Source: Thermosipho ferrireducens (lineage in GTDB: Bacteria > Thermotogota > Thermotogae > Thermotogales > Fervidobacteriaceae). From it: 64,000 nt of DNA. Shown here one piece after another: positions 1-8,265 of the stretch; position 1 is the first letter of the stretch, and each line of letters begins with the position of its first letter. The DNA is taken from contig NZ_CP071446.1 of NCBI RefSeq assembly GCF_017358165.1, positions 1,426,001 through 1,490,000 on the forward strand, given 5' to 3'. Position numbers and translations under genes: made by a program. Under the pieces are notes generated by a model. That model had not been told where the DNA came from. It saw only the letters and a list, made by a program, of their open reading frames with translations, and did no database searches.

Positions 1-42
1 TTTGTATGTTATAATTTTTGTGGATTGAAAAGTCCATACCTC

Positions 43-195
43 CCTTTTCACGATTATGGGAAGCCGGTGAGAATCCGGCGCGGGGACGCCACCGTGACCG
101 GGGACGAAAGCCACATGAATGCCACTGGGCAAAGGTGCCTGGGAAGGCGTGGTGAGTAGGATGATCCGGAAGCCGGGAGACCTGTCGTGAAAAGG
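43..195 (+). promoter_or_regulatory. Cobalamin (B12) riboswitch upstream of btuF
   Basis: This leader RNA should bind adenosylcobalamin and switch off the btuFC operon. The sequence shows the conserved core 'GAAGCCGGTGAGAATCCGGC' (60-79), a 'GCCACTGGG' segment near 121, and the B12-box-like 'AGCCGGGAGACCTGTCG' (171-187). The outer P1 helix is explicit: CCTTTTCACGA at 43-53 is perfectly complementary to TCGTGAAAAGG at 185-195. A TATAAT at 10-15 could be its -10 element; the -35 would lie outside the window. The expression platform is the hairpin at 203-227. Confidence 0.95.
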
Positions 196-202
196 AAGGA
201 AC

Positions 203-240
203 CCACCTTTACGGTCCCTAAAGGTGGTTATTACTGTTTT
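203..240 (+). terminator. Riboswitch expression-platform terminator
   Basis: CCACCTTTA (203-211) pairs perfectly with TAAAGGTGG (219-227) around a 7-nt loop and is followed by a T-rich tract. It begins 8 nt after the P1 helix of the cobalamin riboswitch and precedes the btuF RBS (AAGGAGG, 255-261). This is the position expected for ligand-dependent transcription termination. Confidence 0.8.
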
Positions 241-270
241 AATTTCAAATTTTTAAGGAGGTGTGGTTTT

Positions 271-1158
271 ATGAAAAGGTCTGTTCAAATGTTTCTATTG
301 ATTCTGTTGATTGTAGCAACTCTTAGTTTTGGTGTTACTATCATTGACGATGCTGGAAGATTGGTGGAAATTCCATCGGTTCCAGGTAAAGTAGTTAGTG
401 CTGCTCCAAGTGCTACGAGATTCCTTTTATCTCTTGGATTGGAAAATAAAATTGTGGGCGTAACAGACTGGGATATGTTTCAATCGGAGAAGATAGGGAA
501 TCTGGTACCTTTGAATATAGAAAAGATTTATTCTTTAAATCCTGATCTGGTGATTACTTTTGGTGGATTTCAACTTCCAGAGGTTAAGAAACTTGAAAAA
601 GCGGGATTAAAGGTTGTTGTTTTGAATCCGGTAACGCTCAATGATATAGTAAAAGACATAACTCTATTAGGAGGAATATTTGGAATAAGTGATAAAGCGT
701 CCAGACTCGCAGATAATGTAAGAAATGAAATTGTAAATATGGGAATAAAAACTTCTAAAATACCCCTGGAAAAAAGACCAACTGTTTTCTTCACAGTAAC
801 TCCTCCAGATGATAACGTTAAAGAATTATGGACAGCTGGTATGGGTTCGTACATAAACGAATTAATAACAATAGCTGGTGGGGTAAACATTGTGGCTCCG
901 TATACGGGAAATAATGGATGGCTTCCAGTAGATTGGGAATTTCTTGTTTATAAAAATCCAGATATAATAATTATTGCTTCATACGGAGATCCGCAAAAAA
1001 CTTTGAATAATATAAAAAACAGCAAGATTTTTGGTTCGCTCAAAGCTGTGAGGAAAGGGAAAGTTTACATAGTGAATGGAAATGAAATAAGTCAGATAAG
1101 TCCTGAAACAGTCAAATATCTTAAAAAATTCTACAACTTCTTTTATGGGGGCAATTAA
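271..1158 (+). CDS. btuF: Cobalamin ABC transporter substrate-binding protein (BtuF-like)
   Basis: Predicted extracytoplasmic binding protein delivering corrinoid to the permease encoded next. It is 295 aa with a signal peptide (MKRSVQ then a hydrophobic run to about residue 20) and the helical-backbone binding-protein fold: 'SAAPSATRFLLSLGL', 'NPDLVITFGG', 'NPDIIIIASYG'. ATG 271 is chosen because AAGGAGG lies 9 nt upstream; an in-frame ATG at 187 lies inside the riboswitch P1 stem and has no RBS. The gene ends 2 nt before btuC. The B12 riboswitch upstream is what specifies cobalamin; the protein sequence alone would allow heme or siderophore. No cysteine lipobox is visible. Confidence 0.88.
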   Translation: MKRSVQMFLLILLIVATLSFGVTIIDDAGRLVEIPSVPGKVVSAAPSATRFLLSLGLENKIVGVTDWDMFQSEKIGNLVPLNIEKIYSLNPDLVITFGGFQLPEVKKLEKAGLKVVVLNPVTLNDIVKDITLLGGIFGISDKASRLADNVRNEIVNMGIKTSKIPLEKRPTVFFTVTPPDDNVKELWTAGMGSYINELITIAGGVNIVAPYTGNNGWLPVDWEFLVYKNPDIIIIASYGDPQKTLNNIKNSKIFGSLKAVRKGKVYIVNGNEISQISPETVKYLKKFYNFFYGGN

Positions 1159-1160
1159 GA

Positions 1161-2150
1161 ATGAAGCGTATAATTTTTAACAAAACTGGGAGGATTATCC
1201 TCCCAGTTTTGTTCGTATTAACAATTTTGATTAATATTTCTCTTGGAAGTGTGAGAATAGAATTTAAAGATATTTTTACTTCAATATTTGAAGACTCTAA
1301 TATTCATTTCTTAATATGGAGATTAAGATTTCCCAGGGTATTAATGTCAATAATTACTGGAAGTGCTCTTGCTATTGTTGGAAGTGTATTTCAGAGTATT
1401 ATGAAAAATCCCCTGGTTGATCCATATTTAATTGGAACATCCGCAGGAGCTGGATTTGGTGCAGTTATGGCATTATATCTTATTTCAAGTTTGAATGTTT
1501 CTGTAAGTGTGCCTATTTTCAGTTTTGTTTTTGCCCTTTTAGCATCTCTTTTAACAATAGCTCTGGCCAGAAAAAAAGATGTAATACCTATAACACATTT
1601 GATTTTGTCTGGGGTATTAATTAGTACAGTCTTTTCTTCTGGAACTATTTTGTTGATAAATTTTTCTCATAGATCGTTAACAAATGTTTATGTATGGCTT
1701 TTTGGAAGTCTCTCAGGAATTACTTATGAGGATTTGCTTTTTCCGTTTTTAGTGACAATATTATTTTTACTTTTTGCATATATTAAGAATGGCGAGCTGG
1801 ATGCCATGGCATTGGGAGAGGATGAAGCTAAAATTTTAGGTGTTGAAGTTGAAAAACTAAAATGGATTTTATACATATTCGGATCATTTACAATCTCTGT
1901 AATAGTTTCGAAAACTGGTATAATAGGATTTGTGGGGCTTATTATCCCACATGCTTCGCGACTTGTGGTTGGTTCAAGGCATAAATACAATTTAATAGGT
2001 AGTGCTATAATAGGTGGCATATTTTTATCATTTGCAGATACCATTTCAAGAACGGTGGTTGCGCCAATAGAAATACCGGTGGGTGTTATTACATCCTTTG
2101 TTGGAGCACCATTAATGTTTATCCTTTTAAAAAGAGGTGGGAAAGGTTGA
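1161..2150 (+). CDS. btuC: Cobalamin ABC transporter permease (FecCD/BtuC family)
   Basis: Multi-spanning permease of 329 aa, usual for the FecCD family. Visible motifs are 'PRVLMSIITGSALAIVG', 'NPLVDPYLIGTSAGAGFG' and the C-terminal 'GFVGLIIPHASRLVVGS', followed by 'APIEIPVGVITSFVGAP'. It lies 2 nt after btuF and ends in a TTGA overlap with the next gene. No ATP-binding subunit follows, so the BtuD partner must be encoded elsewhere or shared; the nearest FecE/BtuD-type ATPase in the window belongs to the iron/heme cluster at 37.7 kb. Confidence 0.9.
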   Translation: MKRIIFNKTGRIILPVLFVLTILINISLGSVRIEFKDIFTSIFEDSNIHFLIWRLRFPRVLMSIITGSALAIVGSVFQSIMKNPLVDPYLIGTSAGAGFGAVMALYLISSLNVSVSVPIFSFVFALLASLLTIALARKKDVIPITHLILSGVLISTVFSSGTILLINFSHRSLTNVYVWLFGSLSGITYEDLLFPFLVTILFLLFAYIKNGELDAMALGEDEAKILGVEVEKLKWILYIFGSFTISVIVSKTGIIGFVGLIIPHASRLVVGSRHKYNLIGSAIIGGIFLSFADTISRTVVAPIEIPVGVITSFVGAPLMFILLKRGGKG

Positions 2151-2965
2151 AATTCCTTTCAAAAGACGCTAGAAGAAAATTAAAGGATATAGAATTATTT
2201 GTACTTGATATAGATGGAACCTTTTCTATAAGTGGAAAATTTTTTGAAGGTTCTTTAAAATTTGCTGTTAATGTAGAGAGAAAAAGTAAAAAGTTTGTTT
2301 TTTTGACAAATAATTCCAATAAATCGCTGGAAGAGTATCTCGAAGAGTTTGAGAAAAACGGACTATTTCTTGATTCTGAACAGGTGTTTACTGCAGGAAT
2401 TGAGACGGCTGAATATTTGTACGAAAAATTTGGAAGTAAAAAAATTTATATTGTTGGCACATCTGCTATCAAAGATATATTTGAAAGAGCGGGACATAAA
2501 GTAGTAGAACACGATCCAGAAATAGTAGTTGTTACTTTCGATAAATCGTTAAATTACGAGAAACTTGCAAAAGCTTCTACATTTGTCTCACAGGGAAAGC
2601 TTTTTGTAATTACGAATCCAGATTTAAATTGTCCATCCAGAGATGGTCCCGTGCCTGATACAGGGGCTATAGCAAGTGTTATTGTGCAAACAACTGGTAG
2701 AAAACCAGATATTGTTTTCGGAAAACCTGAACCGCTTATACTTGAGATGGTTATGAAAAAGTTCAATGTGCAAAAGCATAAAACATGCGTAGTGGGCGAT
2801 AGGTTATACACTGATATTCTTCTTGGTATTCGTGCAGAAGTTCTAACAATTTTGGTACTTACAGGCGAAGCTAAAGAAGAGGATGTTCATAGATTGGGGA
2901 TAACGCCGGACATAATTGCTAACGATATAGGTGAAATAGCAGATTTTTTGGGTGATAGTGAATGA
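2147..2965 (+). CDS. HAD-superfamily hydrolase, NagD/phosphoglycolate phosphatase type
   Basis: Cytosolic 272-aa HAD phosphatase of the NagD-like subgroup. The nucleophile motif is 'FVLDIDGTFS', motif II 'FLTNNSNKS', and motif III/IV 'FGKPEP' with 'CVVGDRLYTDILLGI'. The large insert between motifs II and III is the type II cap. The start is TTG at 2147, overlapping the btuC stop as TTGA, with GAGGTGGGAAAGG as RBS. The downstream sigma-factor gene starts in an ATGA overlap, so btuF-btuC-HAD-sigma probably form one riboswitch-controlled transcript. The substrate cannot be read from sequence; no link to cobalamin is evident beyond position. Confidence 0.85.
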   Translation: MKFLSKDARRKLKDIELFVLDIDGTFSISGKFFEGSLKFAVNVERKSKKFVFLTNNSNKSLEEYLEEFEKNGLFLDSEQVFTAGIETAEYLYEKFGSKKIYIVGTSAIKDIFERAGHKVVEHDPEIVVVTFDKSLNYEKLAKASTFVSQGKLFVITNPDLNCPSRDGPVPDTGAIASVIVQTTGRKPDIVFGKPEPLILEMVMKKFNVQKHKTCVVGDRLYTDILLGIRAEVLTILVLTGEAKEEDVHRLGITPDIIANDIGEIADFLGDSE

Positions 2966-3579
2966 TAAAATATAATTTAAGAGGAAAAAGGACCGAGAAG
3001 CTGATTGAACTTGCCCAGAGTGGATTAAAAGAGGCTCTTGATTTAATAATAGAAAGATATTATCCTATGGTTTTGAAAATATCTTCCAATTATTATGCCC
3101 CATGGGCAGAGTTTGAGGACATAGTTCAAAATGGTCTAATAGGACTTATAAAAGCTGTTTTTTACTTTGATTTTGAAAAAAGCTCATTTAATTCATTTGC
3201 ATGGAGAAGTATTGAAAGCGAAGTGCAAACTTTTATTACATATCTTAATAGAAAAAAGAATAAAATACTTTCAGACTCTGCAAGTATAGATAATTTTCAG
3301 GAAGACAGTTCTGAACAATCAGAATATTTACTTCCAGATACCAACGTAAATGTTGTTCACACAGCGTTTCTGGAAATTGTTAAAGAAACTATAATAAACC
3401 ATTTGAAAGATATTGAAATAGATATTTTTGAAATGTGGTTATTGGGATATTCATACAAGGAGATAGAAAAGGAATTAGGAGTAAATTTTAAGAAGATAGA
3501 TAATACTATTCAAAAAATAAAAAGAGTAGCAAGAACAAAAGTAGATAGATTTATTTTAAATTTTGTTTTTCAAAAATAG
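2962..3579 (+). CDS. Small RNA polymerase sigma-70 family factor (SigH-like)
   Basis: Predicted alternative sigma factor, 205 aa. Region 2 spans about residues 20-90 ('FEDIVQNGLIGLIKAV', 'FNSFAWRSIESEVQTFI') and a region-4-like helix-turn-helix lies at about 150-195 ('MWLLGYSYKEIEKELGV'). The N-terminal order resembles SigH/Spo0H-type factors rather than the primary sigma. The ATG overlaps the HAD stop (ATGA), so translation is probably coupled. No anti-sigma gene is adjacent; minus-strand tmRNA follows. Its target promoters cannot be inferred here. Confidence 0.8.
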   Translation: MIKYNLRGKRTEKLIELAQSGLKEALDLIIERYYPMVLKISSNYYAPWAEFEDIVQNGLIGLIKAVFYFDFEKSSFNSFAWRSIESEVQTFITYLNRKKNKILSDSASIDNFQEDSSEQSEYLLPDTNVNVVHTAFLEIVKETIINHLKDIEIDIFEMWLLGYSYKEIEKELGVNFKKIDNTIQKIKRVARTKVDRFILNFVFQK

Positions 3580-3584
3580 AATTC

Positions 3585-3946
3585 TGGTGGAGGCGGCGGG
3601 AATCGAACCCGCGTCCGAAGACAGGGTCCTCCGGGTTTCTCCGAGCGCAGTCCGTGTTTTAAAATTCAGGTTCGAAGCGCCCACGGACAGGCTCTTCAAA
3701 CCTTAGCCTTCCTAAAGATTCCCGGCCCAGGACGGAAGGCACTTCCGGGACCAGTAGGCTGGTTATATCACGCCCTTCTCTAATCCCCAGCCAGGATTAG
3801 GAAGGACGGCTGCTTATTCTAATTAAGCAGCGAGAGCAAGTTCTTCGTTGGCACTTATCTTTTGTCCGGACTTTTTTACGAGGAGTCCGGCGAACCCCGG
3901 CTCGCTTCCCGGAGGCTCCTGCCCCCGTCGAGACCATTTCGCCCCC
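3585..3946 (-). ncRNA. ssrA: tmRNA (ssrA), tag ending ANEELALAA
   Basis: Transfer-messenger RNA for ribosome rescue. The 5' end GGGGGCG (complement of 3940-3946) pairs with CGCCTCC before the encoded ACCA at 3585, giving the tRNA-like acceptor, and the T arm 'GGGTTCGATTCCC' is intact. The tag frame on the minus strand reads ANEELALAA then TAA, codons 3852 down to 3823; upstream in frame are K-I-S, so the exact resume codon is uncertain. GC content is much higher than flanking DNA, as expected for a structured RNA from a thermophile-type genome. Length is 362 nt. Confidence 0.95.
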
Positions 3947-3997
3947 GTTTCACAGCTCTATAATATTAGACATTTCAAAGAGAAAATGTGTTCACAA

Positions 3998-4021
3998 AAT
4001 TAAAGGTCCCTTCCTGGGACC
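3998..4021 (-). terminator. Terminator after tRNA-Leu
   Basis: GGTCCC (4005-4010) and GGGACC (4016-4021) form a perfect 6-bp stem with a 5-nt loop. On the minus strand it is followed by TTTAATTTT. It separates tRNA-Leu from tmRNA, implying that ssrA has its own promoter. Confidence 0.7.
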
Positions 4022-4022
4022 C

Positions 4023-4110
4023 TGGTGCCGAGGGCGGGACTTGAACCCGCACGAGCTATACGCTCACATGGCCCTCAACCATGCGTGTCTGCCAATTCCA
4101 CCACCTCGGC
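4023..4110 (-). tRNA. tRNA-Leu (anticodon GAG)
   Basis: Minus-strand tRNA of 88 nt with encoded CCA. The acceptor stem GCCGAGG pairs with CCTCGGC, the anticodon loop TTGAGGG sits between CATGG and CCATG, giving anticodon GAG (Leu, CUU/CUC). The long variable arm (about 4047-4062) is typical of a class II tRNA and supports Leu. The T loop reads GGGTTCAAGTCCC. Confidence 0.95.
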
Positions 4111-4123
4111 GACACCAATATAT

Positions 4124-4152
4124 ATTATACCATACAATGCTTTAAACGTCAA
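4124..4152 (-). promoter_or_regulatory. Promoter of tRNA-Leu
   Basis: On the minus strand TTGACG (4152-4147), a 17-nt spacer and TATAAT (4129-4124) form a near-consensus sigma-70 promoter 13 nt before the mature tRNA 5' end. Confidence 0.75.
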
Positions 4153-4302
4153 GAAGTTATTTATTATAAGGTGATTAAAGACCATTTATCACTTTTAAAG
4201 TATAGCATAATCTTATGTCATATTCAATATACCATAGAAATAGTCTTTGTCAAGAAAATGCGGGGTCTGTTTCAAAAATAGGAAGGAAAGGTATAGAAAA
4301 AA

Positions 4303-4332
4303 AGCAAGGGAGATGTTATAATCTCCCTTGCT
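4303..4332 (+). promoter_or_regulatory. 12-bp perfect hairpin abutting the transposase start codon
   Basis: AGCAAGGGAGAT (4303-4314) and ATCTCCCTTGCT (4321-4332) are perfectly complementary with a 6-nt loop. The transposase ATG begins at the very next base. A TATAAT lies in the loop and 3' arm (4317-4322). The only purine-rich RBS-like GGGAG is inside the 5' arm and too far from the ATG. Such hairpins in IS elements commonly block expression from external transcripts; an internal start would give a nearly leaderless mRNA. The same structure occurs at 43998-44027. Confidence 0.6.
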
Positions 4333-5229
4333 ATGAGAAGAAGAAACATAAAGAAGATATTCAAACTTATCCAAAAATTCTACAAAAATATTTTACCACA
4401 ACTTCCCCAAAAATCTACCAATAGGGGGAGGCCTAGGAAATATTCAGATGTATTAATACTTTCATTAGCAGTTCTTAAAGAACTGTTGGGACTTTCATTC
4501 AGAGAGACATTAGAAATAGGTACAATGTACTTTAACAAAGTTCCATCACTCAGGGACTTTCATTACAGGGTTCTTCAATTAGAAGAGATTATAAAACATC
4601 TTATAAACTTCATACACAACACACTTCAGTGTGAGATAGAGAGTATTATAGTAGACGGTACAGGAATAGGGTTTAAGAAACATACTACCTTGAACTGGAT
4701 GAGAGGTACATATGTACGACAGATAAAGAACCACGTTAGATGTGAAGTAGTGTTAACAAAAGGAAAATACAAACTTTTTCAGTATGTGGAAGTGGGAAAA
4801 GCTTATTCAAGTGAAATAAAACTTCTAAAAAAACTATTGAAAAAGATAGAACTCAAGGGAAAGAAATTCATAGCAGACAAGTTGTACGATGTTAAATGGT
4901 TGAGGGAGTATCTGAAAAAAAGAGGAATAAAAGAGGTAATAAAAATAAGAAAAGGAGCAATAGGCAGGAAAGAAGTAGATTATGAAGAATACAAAGAAAG
5001 GAACGAAATAGAAGGACTATTTGGAAACATAAAAACAAAACTTGGGGGATATGTATACGCCTACAGAGATGACATGGCAAGGATACAGGCACTAATAAAG
5101 TTTTTATTGTACAACCTGTATGTGGCATATATTTTTCTTTTTACAAAGCTATGTATTGATATTACAAATTTCATAGAAAATCATATAAAAATATACAAAT
5201 TTTATATAATTCCATGTAAAATTAGATAA
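4333..5229 (+). CDS. DDE transposase of IS copy A
   Basis: Intact 298-aa transposase. The catalytic triad candidates are D in 'IIVDGTGIG' (about residue 100), D in 'KFIADKLYD' (about 180) and E in 'ERNEIEGLFGNIK' (about 230), the last resembling the YREK-type signature of IS4/IS5-like enzymes. The N-terminus is basic (MRRRNIKK) with a 'GRPRKYSD' segment followed by helix-turn-helix-like sequence. There is no Shine-Dalgarno sequence outside the upstream hairpin. The first 180 residues are identical to copy B; the C-terminal part differs by a few residues. Confidence 0.88.
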   Translation: MRRRNIKKIFKLIQKFYKNILPQLPQKSTNRGRPRKYSDVLILSLAVLKELLGLSFRETLEIGTMYFNKVPSLRDFHYRVLQLEEIIKHLINFIHNTLQCEIESIIVDGTGIGFKKHTTLNWMRGTYVRQIKNHVRCEVVLTKGKYKLFQYVEVGKAYSSEIKLLKKLLKKIELKGKKFIADKLYDVKWLREYLKKRGIKEVIKIRKGAIGRKEVDYEEYKERNEIEGLFGNIKTKLGGYVYAYRDDMARIQALIKFLLYNLYVAYIFLFTKLCIDITNFIENHIKIYKFYIIPCKIR

Positions 5230-5346
5230 AATTAGATAAAATTACATAAATTCACATGAAATTCATAAAAAAATTGTATATTTCAAGTTCATTTTTCTTA
5301 TTCTTATACGATTTTTGAAACAGGGCCAGAAAATGCGCCGAAAAAA

Positions 5347-5530
5347 TGGCGAGATTAGCGAGGTTAGCGAGATTGGCGAGGTTAGTAAAAAGAATAAGAT
5401 CCTTCGTCACTTCGTTCCTCAGGATGACATCCCCCTCACATGCGTTCGGGATGACAATAAGGAAAAAGATCCTTCGTCGCTGGCGCTCCTCGGAATGACA
5501 TCTCTCTTTCATTTGTTCGAAATGACAGGG
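5347..5530. repeat. Composite intergenic repeat, site 1
   Basis: A run of 9-bp units (GCGAGATTA/GCGAGGTTA/GCGAGATTG) is followed by two imperfect copies of the module that elsewhere reads 'AAGATCCTTCGTCG...' to 'GGATGACA'. It starts 10 bp beyond the end of IS copy A. No credible gene overlaps it; its apparent ORFs are translations of the repeat. Confidence 0.85.
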
Positions 5531-5651
5531 AAAGAGATTATCATTTTAAGAAGCGAAAAGATAGATAATCTTATAATTAATGAGCTCGACAAAAGATGTT
5601 GAGAATTGGTAAGAATCTTGCCAGTATTTCAATTTGACAATTTTTAATCTG

Positions 5652-5679
5652 TTGAAATTGACTATAATTGTGATATTAT
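5652..5679 (+). promoter_or_regulatory. Probable pfkA promoter
   Basis: TTGAAA (5652-5657), a 16-nt spacer and TATTAT (5674-5679) lie 36 nt before the pfkA start in otherwise AT-rich non-coding DNA. An upstream TTGACA (5634-5639) has no well-spaced -10 element. Confidence 0.5.
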
Positions 5680-5714
5680 TATTTTGAAAAGTATATTTGA
5701 AAAGGAGGAATTAT

Positions 5715-6674
5715 ATGAAAAGAATAGCGGTTATGACAAGTGGTGGAGATGCCCCTGGTATGAATGCAGCAGTAAGGGCAGTTGTAAGATACGCTGTTAA
5801 CAAAGGACTGGAGATTTATGGAATTAGAAGAGGGTACGCGGGATTGCTTGACGAGGATTTTATTCCATTGAATTTTGCGTCTGTTGGGGGAATAATGGAA
5901 AAAGGAGGAACAGTTTTAAGGAGTAGTAGATGTCCTGAATTTGTTAGAAAAGAGACAAGAGCCGAGGCTGCAAGCATATTAAAGAAGCATAATATAGAGG
6001 GATTGATAGTCATTGGGGGAGAAGGTAGTTTACATGGAGCAATGTTTTTAGAAGAAGAGCAGAAAGTTCCCGTTGTTGGTATTCCGGGTACTATTGATAA
6101 TGACATAGCAATGACAGATATGAGTATAGGTGTAGATACGTGTTTAAATACAGTAGTTGATGCTATTCAGAAACTAAAAGATACAGCATCTTCACATGAA
6201 AGGGCTTTTATTGTTGAGGTAATGGGAAGAACATCAGGATACATTGCAACTGTATCGGGGCTTGTAACTGGCGCGGAAGCTGTTGTAATCCCAGAAGTTC
6301 CAGTTAATTACGAGGCACTTGCTAATAAAATTTTAAGAGAGAGAGAAAGAGGGAAAATAAATTGTATAGTCGTTGTTGCAGAAGGCGCAGCAAGTGCATA
6401 TACGGTTGCAAGACATCTTGAACACAGAATAGGTTACGAAACACGTATAACCATTCTTGGTCACATTCAAAGAGGAGGTTCGCCTACAGCCTTTGATAGA
6501 CTACTTGCTTCTCGAATGGGAGTCGCTGCTGTTGAAAATTTAACTCGAGGACAAAGTTTTGTTATGATGGCTTTGCAGGGAGGAAAAATAGTCCCGGTAA
6601 AACTTGATGAAGTGTTGAAACAGAAAAAAGGTTTAAACATGGAGCTTGTAGAACTTGCGGCTCTATTGTCATGA
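5715..6674 (+). CDS. pfkA: ATP-dependent 6-phosphofructokinase
   Basis: Glycolytic phosphorylation of fructose 6-phosphate. Length is 319 aa, exactly that of the bacterial PfkA family. Visible signatures are '[15 protein letters not shown]' (nucleotide binding), 'GTIDNDI' (catalytic loop), '[15 protein letters not shown]' and '[14 protein letters not shown]' (sugar-phosphate/effector contacts). ATG 5715 follows AAAGGAGG (5701-5708) with ideal spacing; an in-frame TTG at 5697 would add six residues and precedes the RBS. The stop overlaps the next gene's ATG (ATGA), an uncommon partner since pyruvate kinase is the more usual neighbour. Confidence 0.97.
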   Translation: MKRIAVMTSGGDAPGMNAAVRAVVRYAVNKGLEIYGIRRGYAGLLDEDFIPLNFASVGGIMEKGGTVLRSSRCPEFVRKETRAEAASILKKHNIEGLIVIGGEGSLHGAMFLEEEQKVPVVGIPGTIDNDIAMTDMSIGVDTCLNTVVDAIQKLKDTASSHERAFIVEVMGRTSGYIATVSGLVTGAEAVVIPEVPVNYEALANKILRERERGKINCIVVVAEGAASAYTVARHLEHRIGYETRITILGHIQRGGSPTAFDRLLASRMGVAAVENLTRGQSFVMMALQGGKIVPVKLDEVLKQKKGLNMELVELAALLS

Positions 6675-7975
6675 GTATCAGAATAAAGAACGCAAAAGTT
6701 TGGAACGGAAGAAATTTTGAGAAAAAAGATTTATATATAAATTCTGAAGGGATTTTTGTAAGTTTCCTGAAAGAAGAAGAAATCAGGAAAAGTATTGATC
6801 TGGAAAGTTTTTATGTTTTTCCAGGGTTTGTAGATTCTCATGCACATGTTTTGGGTGTGGGGATAAAAAAACTTATAAAAAATCTGGAAGGGGATTTTGT
6901 AAATGAAATTTTAAAAACAGAAGAATCAATAATAGTGGGTCGTGGATGGTCAAAATTACCAGATAATATTAATAAGTTATTGGATTTTGATAGACCAGTT
7001 ATTCTTATAAGAAGATGCGGACATGTTGCGTGGATTAATAATAAGGCAAAAAATCTTCTAAAGTTGAAAGAAAACATGATTTTTGAAAATGAGTTAGAAA
7101 AAATATGGAGTTTATTACCGGAGGATTTCTATGAGTATGCTTTTAAACTTGGAGAGAAACAATTTTTAAAGAGTGGGGTTACATGTGTTCATTCAGACGA
7201 TTTTCATGGAATATCTTTTGAAACTTTAAAAAAGTTGTTATCACGTAGTGAAATAAGAATTTATGAGAAATTGTACACAGACAGACCCTGGGATTATGAA
7301 TATGGAAATTATGGAATTTCTGAGATATTTGGAATAAAAATATTTGCAGATGGTTCATTGGGTGGAAAAACTGCTTTCCTTTCAAAACCATATAAAGGTT
7401 CTGAAAATAGTGGGGTCAATACTTTACCACATAATTTTAGTAAAATAATAGATTTTGCTGATAGAAATGGGTTACAGGTTTGTGTTCATGCGATTGGAGA
7501 TCAGGCAGTAACAGAAGTTCTTAACGCTTTTGGAAGAAGTTATGGTCATAGAATAATACACGCGCAAATAATAAAGAAAGCCGACTTTGAAAGATTAAAA
7601 AACTTTGTATTTTCTATTCAGCCTCATTTTTATTTTGAAGATTTACCGTTGCTTGAGAATATCCAGGATGGTGAGTATTTGTTATACCCTTTTTTCGAAA
7701 TGTATAGAAAAAATATAGATATAGCTTTTTCAACAGATTCACCTGTTTCACCAGAAAATCCCTGGTATGTTATTCAGTCGGCGGTGAAAATGGGATTTTC
7801 ATTAGAAGATTCTATAAAACTTTATACCGAGCACGGTGGAAAAATTATCGATAAACCTATTGGAAAAATTTCACCTGGTTATTATGCAGATTTTGTAGTT
7901 TATGAAAAGCAATTTTATAGTACTCCTAAAGCAGTTTTTGTAGGAGGAAAGCAGGTTTTTGGTGAGAAATTATAA
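6671..7975 (+). CDS. Amidohydrolase family protein (YtcJ-like)
   Basis: Predicted metal-dependent hydrolase of the amidohydrolase superfamily, 434 aa, cytosolic. The metal site is suggested by '[11 protein letters not shown]' (HxH), '[11 protein letters not shown]', 'IIHAQI' and 'FSTDSPVSP'; the C-terminal '[12 protein letters not shown]' is the usual beta-sandwich return. A family-typical 'ADGSLGG' occurs mid-protein. It is shorter than the roughly 530 residues common for YtcJ, mainly through shorter insertions. It is translationally coupled to pfkA (ATGA). The substrate is unknown; nothing nearby suggests one. Confidence 0.85.
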   Translation: MSIRIKNAKVWNGRNFEKKDLYINSEGIFVSFLKEEEIRKSIDLESFYVFPGFVDSHAHVLGVGIKKLIKNLEGDFVNEILKTEESIIVGRGWSKLPDNINKLLDFDRPVILIRRCGHVAWINNKAKNLLKLKENMIFENELEKIWSLLPEDFYEYAFKLGEKQFLKSGVTCVHSDDFHGISFETLKKLLSRSEIRIYEKLYTDRPWDYEYGNYGISEIFGIKIFADGSLGGKTAFLSKPYKGSENSGVNTLPHNFSKIIDFADRNGLQVCVHAIGDQAVTEVLNAFGRSYGHRIIHAQIIKKADFERLKNFVFSIQPHFYFEDLPLLENIQDGEYLLYPFFEMYRKNIDIAFSTDSPVSPENPWYVIQSAVKMGFSLEDSIKLYTEHGGKIIDKPIGKISPGYYADFVVYEKQFYSTPKAVFVGGKQVFGEKL

Positions 7976-7998
7976 AGAAATCAATGACATAAAAAGAG

Positions 7999-8072
7999 AG
8001 TGTCATTCCGAGCGTACGCGAGGGATCTTATATTACTACCCTTGCCAGTACTTGCCAATCCTGAGCGTGAAT
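7999..8072. repeat. Composite intergenic repeat, site 2 (short)
   Basis: A single module, 'GTCATTCCGAGCG' to 'GAGGGATCTTAT', followed by degenerate 'CTTGCCAGTA/CTTGCCAATC' units and a fragment of the 'CCTGAGCG' submodule. This is the shortest of nine sites in the window and lies just upstream of the tRNA-Gly promoter. Confidence 0.7.
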
Positions 8073-8079
8073 GGAATAC

Positions 8080-8108
8080 TTGAAAATCCTTTTTAATTTT
8101 GATACAAT
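8080..8108 (+). promoter_or_regulatory. Promoter of tRNA-Gly
   Basis: TTGAAA (8080-8085), a 17-nt spacer and TACAAT (8103-8108) lie 20 nt before the mature tRNA 5' end. Confidence 0.75.
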
Positions 8109-8128
8109 ATTAGACGAGATAGATAGGT

Positions 8129-8204
8129 GCGGGTGTAGCTCAGTTGGTAGAGCATCAGCTTCCCAAGCTGAGGGTCGCGGGTTCGAGTCCCGTCGCCCGC
8201 TCCA
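8129..8204 (+). tRNA. tRNA-Gly (anticodon CCC)
   Basis: 76-nt tRNA with encoded CCA. The acceptor GCGGGTG pairs with CGCCCGC (one G-U). The anticodon arm TCAGC-TTCCCAA-GCTGA gives CCC, reading GGG glycine codons. The D arm 'GCTCAGTTGGTAGAGC' and T arm 'CGGGTTCGAGTCCCG' are canonical. Confidence 0.97.
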
Positions 8205-8207
8205 GTA

Positions 8208-8230
8208 AAGGGCTTTATAGCCCTTTTTTT
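8208..8230 (+). terminator. Terminator after tRNA-Gly
   Basis: AAGGGCT and AGCCCTT form a 7-bp stem with a TTAT loop, followed directly by T residues. It starts 4 nt after the tRNA CCA end. Confidence 0.85.
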
Positions 8231-8265
8231 ATTATAATTTTTATTATAATTAGGAGGCGGATTAA

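Larger units (their letters stand above)
4263..5327 (+). mobile_element. Intact insertion sequence, copy A (1065 bp)
   Basis: A complete DDE-transposase IS. Terminal inverted repeats are GGGTCTGTTTCAAAAAT on the left and, read from the right end, GGCCCTGTTTCAAAAAT (15 of 17 identical). The flanks carry a 10-bp direct repeat AGAAAATGCG (4253-4262 and 5328-5337), read as the target-site duplication. A second copy at 43958-46309 has the same ends and its own 10-bp duplication, and is exactly 1065 bp once a nested element is removed, which fixes the boundaries. The family is not assigned with confidence (IS4/IS5-like). Confidence 0.92.

Noticed and set aside
187-270. N-terminal 28-residue extension of BtuF
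   Set aside because: It would start in the riboswitch P1 helix, run through the terminator hairpin and lacks an RBS; ATG 271 has RBS and gives a signal peptide.
5252-5602. ORFs on both strands with repetitive products (LANLANLA and similar) next to IS copy A
   Set aside because: They are translations of the 9-bp GCGAGGTTA units and the composite module; similar spurious ORFs occur at the other repeat sites (33.4, 43.8, 55.1 kb).
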